Shown here: positions 46,606 to 56,849 of the stretch, one piece after another | Layout: the number at the start of each line of letters is the position of its first letter | Position numbering within the stretch: the stretch's first letter is position 1 | From: Mycolicibacter sinensis | GTDB taxonomy: Bacteria; Actinomycetota; Actinomycetes; Mycobacteriales; Mycobacteriaceae | Assembly: GCF_001667945.1 (NCBI RefSeq) | Contig: NZ_LZJK01000154.1 | Location: 1-64,000 of the forward strand | Direction of reading: 5' to 3' | DNA: 64,000 bases | Translations under genes and position numbers: made by a program | Notes under the pieces: model-generated | What the model saw: the letters and a program-made list of their open reading frames with translations, nothing else | Database searches by the model: none | Told to the model about the DNA's origin: nothing

Positions 46606-47400
46606 CTAGTCCCCGTCCTGGTCGATGCCGGTCAGCATGATCTCCGAGACCCGGCGCGGGAACTCGGTGAACTTGGCCATCAGCGTGATGCTGCGCGGCA
46701 GGATGACATGTCGGCGGTTGCGGTCGATTGCGTCCGCGATCGCGGTGGCGACGACGTCGGGCTCCATCGCGGGCGCGGTCATGCGCAGCTTCTCCGCCCG
46801 CTCGATGGTGCGCCGCGCCGGCCCGAACGCCCGGATCTGGTCGATCATGTCGGTCTTGACCTCACCGAGCTGCACCAGCGTGGTGTTCACCGGCTTGCCA
46901 CGCAGCTCGGATCGGATGCCGGCGGTGAAATGACTCAGCCCGGCCTTCGAGGCGCCGTACAAGGTGACGCCGGGCCCGGTCGAGATCGCCCCGAACGACG
47001 AGACGTTGACGATATGGCCGCGGCCGCGGGCCACCATGCGCGGCATCAACTGCCGACACAGCTCCATCGGGGCGGCGAGGTTGACCTGCAGTAGGTCGCG
47101 CACCTGCTGGGCGCTGGCCTCCGGGAACCGACCGACCCGGTCGATGCCGGCGTTGTTGATCAGCACATCCACCGGACCGTCGGCCTCGACCCGGTCGATC
47201 AGCGCCTCCACGGCCGCCGGGTCGCACAGGTCGGTCGGGTAGGCCTTGCCCTCAATCTCCTTGGCCAGGATCTCCAACGCCGCAGCATCGCGCGCCACCA
47301 GCGCCACGGCGGCGCCACGCGCGGCCGCCACCTCGGCGATGCTCTTGCCGAGACCGCGGCTGGCACCGGTGACCAGGACCCGAGCGTTCCTCAGTTGCAT
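46606..47400 (-). CDS. Short-chain dehydrogenase
   Basis: The protein is 264 residues. Cofactor motif GASRGLGKS, NNAGIDRVG, Ser in VSSFGAI, YxxxK in YGASKAG. The C-terminal part (IDRNRRHVILPRS, then a helix) is longer and lipid-oriented, as in acyl-modifying SDRs. It overlaps the end of the upstream esterase gene by 10 bp, so it is translationally coupled. Confidence 0.92.
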   Translation of the reverse strand: MQLRNARVLVTGASRGLGKSIAEVAAARGAAVALVARDAAALEILAKEIEGKAYPTDLCDPAAVEALIDRVEADGPVDVLINNAGIDRVGRFPEASAQQVRDLLQVNLAAPMELCRQLMPRMVARGRGHIVNVSSFGAISTGPGVTLYGASKAGLSHFTAGIRSELRGKPVNTTLVQLGEVKTDMIDQIRAFGPARRTIERAEKLRMTAPAMEPDVVATAIADAIDRNRRHVILPRSITLMAKFTEFPRRVSEIMLTGIDQDGD

Positions 47401-48356
47401 GCCGATCCTTCCGGTAGGGCCGCGCGGAGCACCGCGCAGACGTCGTCGCTGGCCCGGGCGGCCAACGGCAGATGATCCGCCAGGTTGAAGAAGCCGTGGA
47501 AGCCATGCTGGTAGCGCTGCACGCTGGCCGGGACGCCCGCGGATTGCAGGCGCCGCGCATACTCCTCCCCCTCCTCGCAGAGCGGGTCCAGCGAGCCGGT
47601 GACGACGTGAGCCGGTGGCAGACCGGCGAGTTCGCCCAGGATCGGGGAGGCCAGCGGGTTGCTGCGGTCGCCGTCACGGCCGAGGTACTGCTCGGTGAAC
47701 CACTGCATGTGGGCCGCGGTGAGCGTCCCGCTCGGGCCGCGCCGGCCACGGGACGCCGACGCCTGCTTACGGCGCTGATCAACGACGGGATAGATCAGCA
47801 GCTGGAATGCGATCGGCGGGCCGCCACGATCCCGGGCCAGCATCGCCACCACGGCAGCGAGGTTGCCCCCGGCGCTGTCGCCGGCGACCACCAGCCGCGA
47901 CGGATCACCGCCCAGTTCGGCCAGCTGGCCGGCCACCCACTGGGTGGCCGCCCAGGCGTCTTCGATCGCGGCGGGAAACGGCGACTCGGGCGCCAGCCGG
48001 TAATCGACCGACACCACGATCGCCCCGGCACCGTTGGCCAGCCGGCGGCAGCAGGAGTCGTGCGAATCCAGGTCGCACAGCACGAAGCCGCCGCCGTGGA
48101 AGTAGACCAGCACCGGCAGTTGATCGCGGGACGGGCCCGGGTCGAGCGGGAAGTAGATGCGCACCGGAAGCGGGCCGGCGGGCCCGGGAATGTGGCACTC
48201 GTCGACCCAACCGACCGGGACGGGTCTGGCCGGCCGCCGGGTGGCTTTCAGACTGGCCCGCACCTGGACCGCGTTGCCGACCCCGGCCGCGACGGACGCG
48301 AAGGCCGCGCTCATCCGGTCGGCGAGCTCGGACTGCATCGAGGCGATTTCGGTCAC
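47391..48356 (-). CDS. HSL-family alpha/beta-hydrolase (LipN-like esterase)
   Basis: From GTG 48356 the protein is 321 residues. The oxyanion motif HGGG is at 87-90, the nucleophile Ser161 in GDSAGG, the acid in the GSLDPLCEEG segment and the last His in HGFHGF. This is the hormone-sensitive-lipase group, which cleaves short acyl esters. It heads the leftward unit esterase-SDR-SDR. It is divergent from the wax ester synthase gene with a shared promoter region that holds a 17-bp palindrome. Confidence 0.92.
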   Translation of the reverse strand: MTEIASMQSELADRMSAAFASVAAGVGNAVQVRASLKATRRPARPVPVGWVDECHIPGPAGPLPVRIYFPLDPGPSRDQLPVLVYFHGGGFVLCDLDSHDSCCRRLANGAGAIVVSVDYRLAPESPFPAAIEDAWAATQWVAGQLAELGGDPSRLVVAGDSAGGNLAAVVAMLARDRGGPPIAFQLLIYPVVDQRRKQASASRGRRGPSGTLTAAHMQWFTEQYLGRDGDRSNPLASPILGELAGLPPAHVVTGSLDPLCEEGEEYARRLQSAGVPASVQRYQHGFHGFFNLADHLPLAARASDDVCAVLRAALPEGSACN

Positions 48357-48398
48357 GCAGCGCAAGGTAGAGCGGCAACCGCCACGGCAAATCCCGAA

Positions 48399-48415
48399 GT
48401 CTCACTGGCCGAGAC
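48399..48415. promoter_or_regulatory. Candidate operator between esterase and wax ester synthase genes
   Basis: GTCTCAC-TGG-CCGAGAC. The half-sites match those of the palindrome at 53524-53540. It is 42 bp upstream of the esterase start and 72 bp upstream of the WS/DGAT start. Confidence 0.45.
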
Positions 48416-48487
48416 AACGTGTCGGCCCGCGCACAGCAACGGCCTACAAGTGAACCAGGCCACATCTGATCGGTGAGCGGAGGGCCA

Positions 48488-49921
48488 ATGCGGCGTTTGA
48501 CCGGCGAGGACAACAGCTTTCTGGCGTGGGAGAACGCCGCCCAACCGCAACACACCATCAAGGTGCTGGTGCTCGACCCGATCCGCGGCCCGCGGCCGCT
48601 GACCTTCGAGGCCGTCAAGGCGCTGGTCCCGGACCTGGTCGCCCGGGTCGAACCGCTGCAGTGGCAGTTGCTGGCGCCGCGGCTGCGGTTCGGCCGGCCT
48701 TGGTGGATCGCCCGGCCCCACGTCGACGTCGACCGCCACCTGCGGCGGATCACCCTGGCCGCGCCCGGCGGCGATCCCGAACTCGCGGCGGCAATCGAGG
48801 CGATCTTCCACGACCGGCTCGACCGTGGTCGCCCAGCTTGGCAGTTGTGCTACGTCGACGGGCTGGCCGACGGCCGGATCGCGCTGATCTGGAAGATTCA
48901 CCACGCCGTCGCCGACGGCACCGCCTCACTGCGCATCCTGGAAGCGCTGTGCAGCAATGGAAATCCCCCCTCCACACCGCCGCGCGACGAGCGCCGGCCG
49001 GCGCTGTGGCGCTGGCTGCCGATGGTGGCCCGCCACCAGCTCGCCGCGTTGATCGGCCTACCGCGGCTGATCGCCCGCACCGGGGCGGTCACCCGCACCA
49101 TCCTGCGCCGCCGCAAGGCCGGCAAACCGGGCTACGCCGAAGCGTTCGCCGCACCCGGTGCCCGCTTCAACGCGCCGCTGACAGCCCAGCGCCGCTTCGC
49201 CTTCCGCGGCTGCGATATGGACACCATCAAACGGGTCGCCCGGGCTTTCGGCGTGACGGTCAACGACGTGTTCCTCGCGGTCTGCAGCGGTGCGCTGCGC
49301 GCCTACCTGGACCGGCACGGGGAGCTGGCCGACGAGTCGCTGACCGCGGTGGTGCCGGTGTCGATGCGCCCGCCCGACGGCGATCCCTGGGGCAACAAGG
49401 TGGCACGGTGGAACGTGGCGCTGGCCACCGACGTGGCCGATCCGGTCGACCGGCTGGCGGCCATCGCGGCGGCGACCCGCACCGCCCGGGAGGTGCAGGC
49501 CGAACGCGACCTGTGGCTGCAGCACGACTGGATGGAGTACTGGCCGCTGTTCTGGTTCTACTCCCGCGCCCTGCCGCTGATCGGCGAACGCACCACGCAC
49601 CGGCCGACATTCAGTCTGATCGCCTCGAATATGCGCGGGCCCCAACAGCTTTGCTTCGAGGGCGCACCGGTCGAACGGTTGATCTCGTCGGGTCCGCTGG
49701 TGTTCCCGATGGGGCTGAACTTCACCGGCTGGAGCTACGAGGGCAAGCTGACGATCGGGGTGCTGGCCTGCGGTGACCACGTGGCCGACGCATGGGAGAT
49801 CGCCGATCAACTGCCGGTTGCCCTCGCCGAGCTGGCAGCGTCAGTCGAGGGCGTCGAGCAACTCACATGTGAGCCGGCACCCGGTGTGAACGTCGCGCCA
49901 CAAGCTCGCGACCGGGTCTGA
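48488..49921 (+). CDS. Wax ester synthase/diacylglycerol acyltransferase (WS/DGAT)
   Basis: From ATG 48488 the protein is 477 residues, with GGAGGG upstream. GTG 48473 is an alternative. The catalytic HHxxxDG motif is at 138-144 (HHAVADG). The conserved N-terminal MRRLTGEDNSFLAWE and the C-terminal LIASNMRGP stretch are present. It acylates diacylglycerol or fatty alcohols to store lipid. Mycobacteria have many copies. Its last 81 bp overlap the 3' end of the opposing acyl-CoA dehydrogenase-like gene. Confidence 0.94.
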   Translation: MRRLTGEDNSFLAWENAAQPQHTIKVLVLDPIRGPRPLTFEAVKALVPDLVARVEPLQWQLLAPRLRFGRPWWIARPHVDVDRHLRRITLAAPGGDPELAAAIEAIFHDRLDRGRPAWQLCYVDGLADGRIALIWKIHHAVADGTASLRILEALCSNGNPPSTPPRDERRPALWRWLPMVARHQLAALIGLPRLIARTGAVTRTILRRRKAGKPGYAEAFAAPGARFNAPLTAQRRFAFRGCDMDTIKRVARAFGVTVNDVFLAVCSGALRAYLDRHGELADESLTAVVPVSMRPPDGDPWGNKVARWNVALATDVADPVDRLAAIAAATRTAREVQAERDLWLQHDWMEYWPLFWFYSRALPLIGERTTHRPTFSLIASNMRGPQQLCFEGAPVERLISSGPLVFPMGLNFTGWSYEGKLTIGVLACGDHVADAWEIADQLPVALAELAASVEGVEQLTCEPAPGVNVAPQARDRV

Positions 49922-50707
49922 GGCGTCCAGCGCGTGGCCGCGGCTACTGCTCAGCACGCGGTCGGCGGCGGCGCGCGCCCGGGCAGCGGCCTGGCGCTGA
50001 GCCCGCGCCGCTGACCGCGGGTGCTGCGACAACGACGCCCGGATCTGCAGGGTCGCGGCGTCGATGTCGGACGCGGCCAGCGCGACCTGCCGGGTCGACA
50101 CCGTCAGATCCCCGACTTCCGCGCTGCCGTAGGAGGCGGCCAACCGCTGGCGGACCTGGGCGACGTGCGCTTGCCACAGCCCGTCGGCGGCGCCGGCCAC
50201 CGCGGCCGCCGCGGCGGCGCCGCCGACCACCGCGGCGCCGTCGTCCCGCGCCGCAAAGACCCGCTCGGCATCAACCGGCAGCTCAACGACCTGCACGTCG
50301 GCGATTCCGGCATCGGGCAGTCCGGTCGGTGCGGTGCGAGGCGACACCGCCACGTCGGCGCGTGCCACCAGCACCAGACGGTCGCCGTCAGCGGCCAGCA
50401 ACAGCCAGTCGGCGACGTCGGCGCCGGTGACCTCAGACCAGTGCCCGCTCAACCGCCGGCCGTCCACCAGCCGGCCACCCGGGCCAAGGCCCACCGCGAC
50501 CCGGGCGCCCGGATCGGCACCCCAGATGACGGCGCCGGCGTGATCAGGCAGTGCGCCCGCCCGGTGGGCGGCAGCGTTGGCCATCGCGCAACGCCAACCC
50601 GAGGACCCGTCGCGGGCGGCCAAGGCGGCCACCGCAGAGACGAACTCGTCGGCGGGCAACGCCTCGCCGCCGAATCGCCTGGGCTGCAACATCTGCCAGG
50701 CACCCAT
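49841..50707 (-). CDS. Short acyl-CoA dehydrogenase/HsaA-like flavoprotein
   Basis: The protein is 288 residues from ATG 50707, with GAGGAGAT upstream. It follows the same plan as the divergent neighbour (LQPRRFGG against LQPADFGG near the start, then the mid and C-terminal helices), but lacks about 36 residues at the N-terminus and about 15 at the C-terminus. Family members are about 360-400 residues. It could be a partner subunit of the larger protein or a decaying copy. Its composition is Ala-rich (VVGGAAAAAAVAGAA). FAD binding is uncertain. Confidence 0.78.
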   Translation of the reverse strand: MGAWQMLQPRRFGGEALPADEFVSAVAALAARDGSSGWRCAMANAAAHRAGALPDHAGAVIWGADPGARVAVGLGPGGRLVDGRRLSGHWSEVTGADVADWLLLAADGDRLVLVARADVAVSPRTAPTGLPDAGIADVQVVELPVDAERVFAARDDGAAVVGGAAAAAAVAGAADGLWQAHVAQVRQRLAASYGSAEVGDLTVSTRQVALAASDIDAATLQIRASLSQHPRSAARAQRQAAARARAAADRVLSSSRGHALDASDPVASLWRDVHTGCRLTCELLDALD

Positions 50708-50777
50708 CGATATCTCCTCGCGGACTCCGGCCCAGCGCCACAATGAATGCTATCGGCGACACGAAAGGGCGGTGAGC

Positions 50778-51857
50778 ATGCGTGTGTTGGCGGCGATTCG
50801 GCCGTTGTTGCCGGCTATTGCCGCGGCCGCCGACACCGTCGACCGCAACGCGGCGGTGGCACCGGATACCGTTGCGAGCCTGCGGGAGGCGGGCGTCTTC
50901 GCACTGTTGCAGCCAGCGGACTTCGGCGGCCGGCAGTCCGACCCCGGGAGCTATCTGGCGGTGGTGCGAGAGATCTCGTCGGCGTGCACCTCGACCGGGT
51001 GGCTGGCCGCGGCGCTGGGCGTCAACGCCTGGCACCTGGCCCTGTTCGACATTGCCGCCCAGCACGATGTCTGGGGTGGCGACCCCGGTGCGCTGATCTG
51101 CTCGGCCTATGCCCCGACCGGTCGGCTCGAACGCGCCGGTGACGGTTTCCGCCTGTCGGGGCGGTGGAGCCGCTGCGCCGGGGTGCAGCACGCCTCGTGG
51201 CTGATCGCCGGGGCGTTGGTGGTGGGGGCCGATGGCGCCGCTGAAGACTTCACCGTGGCGCTGGTGCCCCGCGAGCACTACGCCGTCGAGGCGACCTGGA
51301 ATGGCCTGGGGCTGCGTGGGATCGGAGCGGACGACGTCGTGGTGTCCGGCGCTCCGGTGCCCGCCTATCGCTGTTTCGGCTGGGTCAGTGATGCGCAGCG
51401 GGCCGCCCTGCCCCCGCTGTACCGCCTGCCGCAACCCACGCTCTACACCCACGCCGGCACCGCCCCACTGCTCGGCGCGGCGCACGGGATCCTGGACCGC
51501 GCCCGGCCGGCCGATCCGCTGAGCGCCGTCGCCATGGCGGCGGCGGGACTGGAGGTCTCGGCACTGCAGATCAGCCGTAACCTGGCCGACCTCAGCGCGT
51601 GCGCCCGAACCGGCGCCGTGCCCGACGCCGAGCTGATGTTGCGGGCCCGCCGCGATCAGGTGCTGGCCTTCGAGCGGGCGATGCAGGCGGTCGGGTTGTG
51701 TGTCGAGCAAGCCGGCGCCGGCGCGCACCCCCGGCTGGAGCGCGTCTGGCGCGACATGCAGACGGCGCGATTGCACGCCGCCAACGACGTGGAGCGGGTA
51801 CTGACGGCGGTGGGACAGTTCGCGTTCGGGCTGCCGGTCGATGACTTGATCCTGTAA
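50778..51857 (+). CDS. Acyl-CoA dehydrogenase/HsaA-like flavin monooxygenase
   Basis: The protein is 359 residues from ATG 50778; GTG 50772 is an alternative. It has the N-terminal helical domain (LREAGVFALLQPADFGG, then ISSACTSTGWLAAALG), a middle beta domain (FRLSGRWSRCAGVQHASW) and a C-terminal helical domain. This is the plan of HsaA-type hydroxylases and acyl-CoA dehydrogenases. It begins divergently from its shorter paralogue, with 70 bp between start codons. The substrate is unknown. HsaA hydroxylates a steroid-derived phenol, so a related role is possible. Confidence 0.88.
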   Translation: MRVLAAIRPLLPAIAAAADTVDRNAAVAPDTVASLREAGVFALLQPADFGGRQSDPGSYLAVVREISSACTSTGWLAAALGVNAWHLALFDIAAQHDVWGGDPGALICSAYAPTGRLERAGDGFRLSGRWSRCAGVQHASWLIAGALVVGADGAAEDFTVALVPREHYAVEATWNGLGLRGIGADDVVVSGAPVPAYRCFGWVSDAQRAALPPLYRLPQPTLYTHAGTAPLLGAAHGILDRARPADPLSAVAMAAAGLEVSALQISRNLADLSACARTGAVPDAELMLRARRDQVLAFERAMQAVGLCVEQAGAGAHPRLERVWRDMQTARLHAANDVERVLTAVGQFAFGLPVDDLIL

Positions 51858-51861
51858 CGGC

Positions 51862-52683
51862 TCAGACCCACGCGTCGGCGGAGATGGTGCGCAGCACCCG
51901 GGACAGCATGCTGTCGGTCTCGGCGTCCCGCTCAGCTCCATCGGCCGGCATGAAGCCGCTGAGGTCGTGGGAGATCCGGCCCGCGGCGCGCATCACGAAC
52001 GGCGCGGTGCGTTGCAGCCGGTGCATCGGGACCGCGCCGGTCAGGGACAGCCCGGCGATCTGGCCGTCGCGGCCCCCGATGGGGGCGGCCACACTCGACA
52101 ATCCGACCGCCAGTTCCTCGGTGTCGTAGGCCAGCCCGTGCCGGCTGCGGATCCGGGCCAGCTCCCGGTGCAGGGTGGCGCGATCACCGATGGTGGCCCG
52201 GGTGCGCTTCGGCAGGACGTCGCCGACGAGCGCATCCACCTCCTCGGCGGGCAGCCGCGCCAGCAGCGCCTTCCCCAACGCGCTGGCATGCGCGGGGGTG
52301 CGGCCGGCCACCCGGGTCGGCACCAGCGCACCGCCGTCCCCGGCGACCTTGTCGAGGTAGACGACGTCACCGCCGAGGAGCACCCCCAGGTGCACCACCA
52401 GCCGGGTGTCGGAGTGCAGCCGCGCCAGGGTTGTCGAGGCCACTCCGCGCAGTTCGGCGTGGTCGACGATCTGCGCGACGGGCAGCGGCGAGGCGGCCAT
52501 GCCGTAACCGTCGGGCCGGTGCTGCACCAGGCCGGCCGAGTCCAGTTGGGTCAGGATCCGGTGCACCGAGGAGCGCGGCAGCCCGGTGCGGGCCACCACC
52601 TGGTCGAGCCGCAGTCGCTTGCCGGGTTCGTCGAACTGGTTGATGATCAGCGCCACCCGCGCCACCATCGACGTCGCCTCCAT
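51862..52683 (-). CDS. IclR family transcriptional regulator
   Basis: The protein is 273 residues. The N-terminal winged HTH has LDQVVARTGLPRSSVHRIL. The effector domain has TPAHASALGKALLA and a late GLAYDTEELAVGLSSVAAPI, typical of IclR. It lies 23 bp downstream of an SDR gene on the same strand and is probably cotranscribed. Two 17-bp palindromes at 48399 and 53524 share half-sites and could be its operators. That link is inferred. Confidence 0.93.
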   Translation of the reverse strand: MEATSMVARVALIINQFDEPGKRLRLDQVVARTGLPRSSVHRILTQLDSAGLVQHRPDGYGMAASPLPVAQIVDHAELRGVASTTLARLHSDTRLVVHLGVLLGGDVVYLDKVAGDGGALVPTRVAGRTPAHASALGKALLARLPAEEVDALVGDVLPKRTRATIGDRATLHRELARIRSRHGLAYDTEELAVGLSSVAAPIGGRDGQIAGLSLTGAVPMHRLQRTAPFVMRAAGRISHDLSGFMPADGAERDAETDSMLSRVLRTISADAWV

Positions 52684-52706
52684 ACCGGGTGATTATTCCC
52701 GCGCCG

Positions 52707-53582
<876 letters not shown>

Positions 53583-53584
53583 TC

Positions 53585-55201
53585 ATGGAGACCGATGTGG
53601 ATGTGGTGGTGATCGGGGCGGGTTTCGCCGGCCTCTACGCGCTGCACCGCCTGCGCGGCGACGGGCTGACCGTGCGGGTGTTCGAGGCGGCCGACGGGGT
53701 CGGCGGCGTCTGGTACTGGAACCGCTATCCGGGCGCGCGCTGCGACGTCGAAAGCGTCGACTACTCCTACTCCTTCGACGCCCAGCTGCAGCAGGACTGG
53801 GACTGGAGCGAGAAGTACGCCACCCAGCCGGAGATCCTGCGCTACCTCAACCATGTCGCCGATCGCTTCGACCTGCGCCGCGACATCTCGTTCGGGACGC
53901 GGGTGACGGGCCTGGTCCTCGACGAGGCCACCTTGAGCTGGCAAGTCCGCACCGACGCCGGCGAGGTGGTGACCGCACGGTTCTGCGTGCTCGCGGTCGG
54001 TCCGCTGTCCAATGCCAATGTCCCGGCGATCGAGGGGTTGGCGTCCTTCGCCGGCGAGACGTATCACACGGCGCACTGGCCGCACCGCGGTGTGGACTTC
54101 ACCGGCAAGCGGGTCGGCGTGATCGGCACCGGCTCCTCGGGCATTCAGGTGATCCCGCCGATCGCCAACGAGGCGGCACACCTGACGGTATTCCAGCGCA
54201 CCGCCAACTACAGCATCCCGGCCGGCAACGCGCCACTGGACGAGGCGACCCGGCGCAAACACAAGGCGGGATATGCCGAACGCCGCCGTCGCTCGATGGC
54301 CAGTGGTGGCGGCTCGCCGCACGAGCCGCACCCCTGCTCGGCGCTGGAGGTGTCCGACGACGAGCGGGAGGCCGCCTACGAACGACGGTGGCAACTGGGC
54401 GGGGTGCTGTTCTCCAAGACCTTCCCGGATCAACTGGTCACCCTCGCGGCCAACGACACCGCCCGGAGGTTCTGGGAGAAGAAGATCCGCGCGATAGTCG
54501 ACGATCCGGCTACCGCGCAGCTGCTGATCCCGCGTGACCATCCGATCGGAGCGAAGCGGATCTGCACCGACGACAACTACTTCGCGACGTTCAACCGCGA
54601 CCACGTACAGCTGGTGGACCTGCGCGCCACCCCGATCGAGCGGATCGATGCGCGCGGCATCTGCACCACCGCGGCGCACCATGACCTGGACGTCCTGGTC
54701 CTGGCGACCGGATTCGACGCCATGACCGGGTCGGTCGCCAAGATCGACATCGTCGGCCGCGGCGGCGCGACGCTCAACGAGACCTGGGCCGGCGGGCCGG
54801 TCACCTACCTGGGGTTGAGCATCCCGGGATTCCCGAACCTGTTCAACATGACCGGGCCGGGCAGTCCCTCGGTGCTCGCCAACATGGTGCTGCACTCCGA
54901 GCTGCACGTCGACTGGGTCGCCGACGCGATCGGATACCTCGACGCGCACGGCGCGGCCGCCTTGGAGGCGCGCAGTGACGCGGCCGCCGAGTGGGGCGCC
55001 GAATGCACCCGGCGCGCAGCGGAGACCCTGATGCCGCAGGCCAATTCGTGGTATTTGGGGGCCAATATCGCCGGGCGTCCGCGCGTGTTCATGCCGTTCG
55101 TCGGCGGCTTCGGCACCTACGGCCGCATCATCGCCGAGGTGGCGGCCGCCGGCTACAAGGGCTTCGACGTCCTGGAGAACGACCTCATCCGCATCAGATA
55201 G
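53585..55201 (+). CDS. Baeyer-Villiger-type flavin monooxygenase
   Basis: The protein is 538 residues. The FAD motif is GAGFAG (11-16), the NADPH motif GTGSSG (181-186), and the Baeyer-Villiger fingerprint FxGxxxHxxxWP is complete at 155-166 (FAGETYHTAHWP). It inserts oxygen next to ketones, with NADPH. The length matches cyclohexanone/steroid monooxygenases. A ketosteroid or ring ketone substrate is likely given the SDR neighbours. Its last 49 bp overlap the opposing SDR gene. Confidence 0.95.
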   Translation: METDVDVVVIGAGFAGLYALHRLRGDGLTVRVFEAADGVGGVWYWNRYPGARCDVESVDYSYSFDAQLQQDWDWSEKYATQPEILRYLNHVADRFDLRRDISFGTRVTGLVLDEATLSWQVRTDAGEVVTARFCVLAVGPLSNANVPAIEGLASFAGETYHTAHWPHRGVDFTGKRVGVIGTGSSGIQVIPPIANEAAHLTVFQRTANYSIPAGNAPLDEATRRKHKAGYAERRRRSMASGGGSPHEPHPCSALEVSDDEREAAYERRWQLGGVLFSKTFPDQLVTLAANDTARRFWEKKIRAIVDDPATAQLLIPRDHPIGAKRICTDDNYFATFNRDHVQLVDLRATPIERIDARGICTTAAHHDLDVLVLATGFDAMTGSVAKIDIVGRGGATLNETWAGGPVTYLGLSIPGFPNLFNMTGPGSPSVLANMVLHSELHVDWVADAIGYLDAHGAAALEARSDAAAEWGAECTRRAAETLMPQANSWYLGANIAGRPRVFMPFVGGFGTYGRIIAEVAAAGYKGFDVLENDLIRIR

Positions 55202-56010
55202 CGCCCCACCTGCCGCACCGGCACGGCGGTCGGCCAGTCGTCGGCGCGGAAGTAGGCGTCCGAACCGCCGTCGACGAAGATCACGCTGCCGCAGAGGAAG
55301 TCGGCGGCGTCGGAGAGCATGAACAGCATCCAGTCGGCCAGTTGGCCGGGGTCGCCGAAACCCCCTACCGGCACCGGGAAGCTGCGCACGGCCTTGTCCT
55401 GGCCCGGGGTGGCAAGCTGTTTCTCCAGCAGCGGCGTCATGATCGCGCCCGGCGCCAGGGCGTTGAGCCGGATACCCTCGCCCGCCCAGGACGGCTCGAC
55501 CGCCCGCCGGCGCACCCAGCGCGACACCGCGATCTTGGAAGCCGCGTACGCCAACGACGGCGCACCCGGCCCGAACGGGCGCAGCCAGCGCAGCGCCTTG
55601 GCCGCATCCCCGGCGAGCAGGGCCCGCACCGCCAACCGCGGCACCGCCGGCACCGTGGTGGTCGAATTACTGGCGATCACCACGACTTTGGCGCGCTCAG
55701 CGGCCGCCAGCGCCGGGCGCCACGCCTGCAGCAGGTCGACCACCCCGAAGAAATTGACCTGCAGGATCAGCGGCGTCGCCCGCGGGGTGGGTCCGACGCC
55801 GGCCGCCAGCACGGCACCGTCCAACCGGCCCCCGGCCAAGGTCAGCACCCGCTCGGCCGCCGCCGCCCGACCGTGCGGTCCGGACAGATCAGCGACGACA
55901 TCGGCGACGCGCAGGTCCACCCCGATCACGGTGTGGCCGGCCGCCTGCAGCTTCTCCGCCGCCTGTCGGCCCATACCGGAGGCCGCCCCGGTGACCGCAT
56001 AGACGCCCAC
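55153..56010 (-). CDS. Short-chain dehydrogenase, atypical long form
   Basis: The protein is 285 residues. Cofactor motif TGAASGMGRQAA, then ALAAGVGP in place of NNAG, Ser in IASNSTTT and YxxxK in YAASKIA, C-terminal FVDGGSDAYF. It resembles 3-alpha-hydroxysteroid dehydrogenase/carbonyl reductase type SDRs that lack the NNAG motif. It starts 2 bp before the stop of the next SDR gene upstream, so both are in one unit driven from the KstR-type box. Confidence 0.9.
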   Translation of the reverse strand: MGVYAVTGAASGMGRQAAEKLQAAGHTVIGVDLRVADVVADLSGPHGRAAAAERVLTLAGGRLDGAVLAAGVGPTPRATPLILQVNFFGVVDLLQAWRPALAAAERAKVVVIASNSTTTVPAVPRLAVRALLAGDAAKALRWLRPFGPGAPSLAYAASKIAVSRWVRRRAVEPSWAGEGIRLNALAPGAIMTPLLEKQLATPGQDKAVRSFPVPVGGFGDPGQLADWMLFMLSDAADFLCGSVIFVDGGSDAYFRADDWPTAVPVRQVGRYLMRMRSFSRTSKPL

Positions 56011-56012
56011 GG

Positions 56013-56828
56013 CTACTCCGCGACGACGCCGCGCAAGCCGTCCGCGCCGAACGCCGGCTCCAGCATTGCGGTGAAGTCCGGACCGCGGCGCAGCATCTGC
56101 CCGCCGTCGACGTTGATGACCTGGCCGGTGATGTAGCCCGCCGCGTCACTGAGCAAGAACAGCGCCAGGTTGGCGACGTCCTCGACCTCCCCGGGCCGGG
56201 GCAGCGGGGTACAGACGCGGTAGTCCTCGGAGAGTTCCGGCGAGTCCAGGATCGGGGCGACCAGCTCGGTGCGGGTCAGGCCCGGGCGGATGCTGTTGAC
56301 CCGCACCCAGGACGCCCCCAGCTCGTCGGCGGCCAGTTGCATCAGGTGATCCAGCGCCGATTTGGTCGGGCCGTAGGCGCCGAACCAACGGTGGGTGTTG
56401 CTGGCCGCGATCGAGGAGATCCCGACGAACGAGCCGCCGCCACCGCGCACCAGGGCCCGGCCGGCGTGCTTGAGCACATACATCGAACCGTTGATGTTGA
56501 GGTCGACGGTGCGCCGCCACGCCGCCGAGTCGATCTGGGTGATCGGTCCGATGGTCTGCGAACCACCGGCGCAGTGCACCACGCCGTGCAGTCGGCCGTG
56601 CCGACCCTCGGCGGCCTCGACGGCGGCGATCACGCTTTCCTCATCGGTGACGTCGGCCGGGAAGTGCCGTGCCCCGATCTCGGCGGCCACCGCGGCCAGC
56701 CGGTCTGCCCCGCGGCCGAGGATCAGAACGTCGGCGCCGGCGGCGGCCAGGCTGGCTGCGACCGCCTTGCCGATGCCGCTGCCGCCTCCGGTGACCAGGT
56801 AGCTACGGTCTTCGAACGAGAGCTGCAC
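56013..56828 (-). CDS. Short-chain dehydrogenase under a KstR-type box
   Basis: The protein is 271 residues. Cofactor motif GGGSGIGKAVAAS, HCAGGSQT in place of NNAG, Ser in ISSIAAS, YxxxK in YGPTKSA, C-terminal NVDGGQMLRRGP. It is the first gene of a two-SDR unit. A perfect KstR consensus site ends 22 bp upstream of the start codon, so repression by the cholesterol regulator KstR is likely. The reaction is probably oxidation of a hydroxyacyl-CoA or hydroxysteroid. Confidence 0.92.
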   Translation of the reverse strand: MQLSFEDRSYLVTGGGSGIGKAVAASLAAAGADVLILGRGADRLAAVAAEIGARHFPADVTDEESVIAAVEAAEGRHGRLHGVVHCAGGSQTIGPITQIDSAAWRRTVDLNINGSMYVLKHAGRALVRGGGGSFVGISSIAASNTHRWFGAYGPTKSALDHLMQLAADELGASWVRVNSIRPGLTRTELVAPILDSPELSEDYRVCTPLPRPGEVEDVANLALFLLSDAAGYITGQVINVDGGQMLRRGPDFTAMLEPAFGADGLRGVVAE

Positions 56829-56849
56829 ACCGACCCCTCAGATCAAAAC

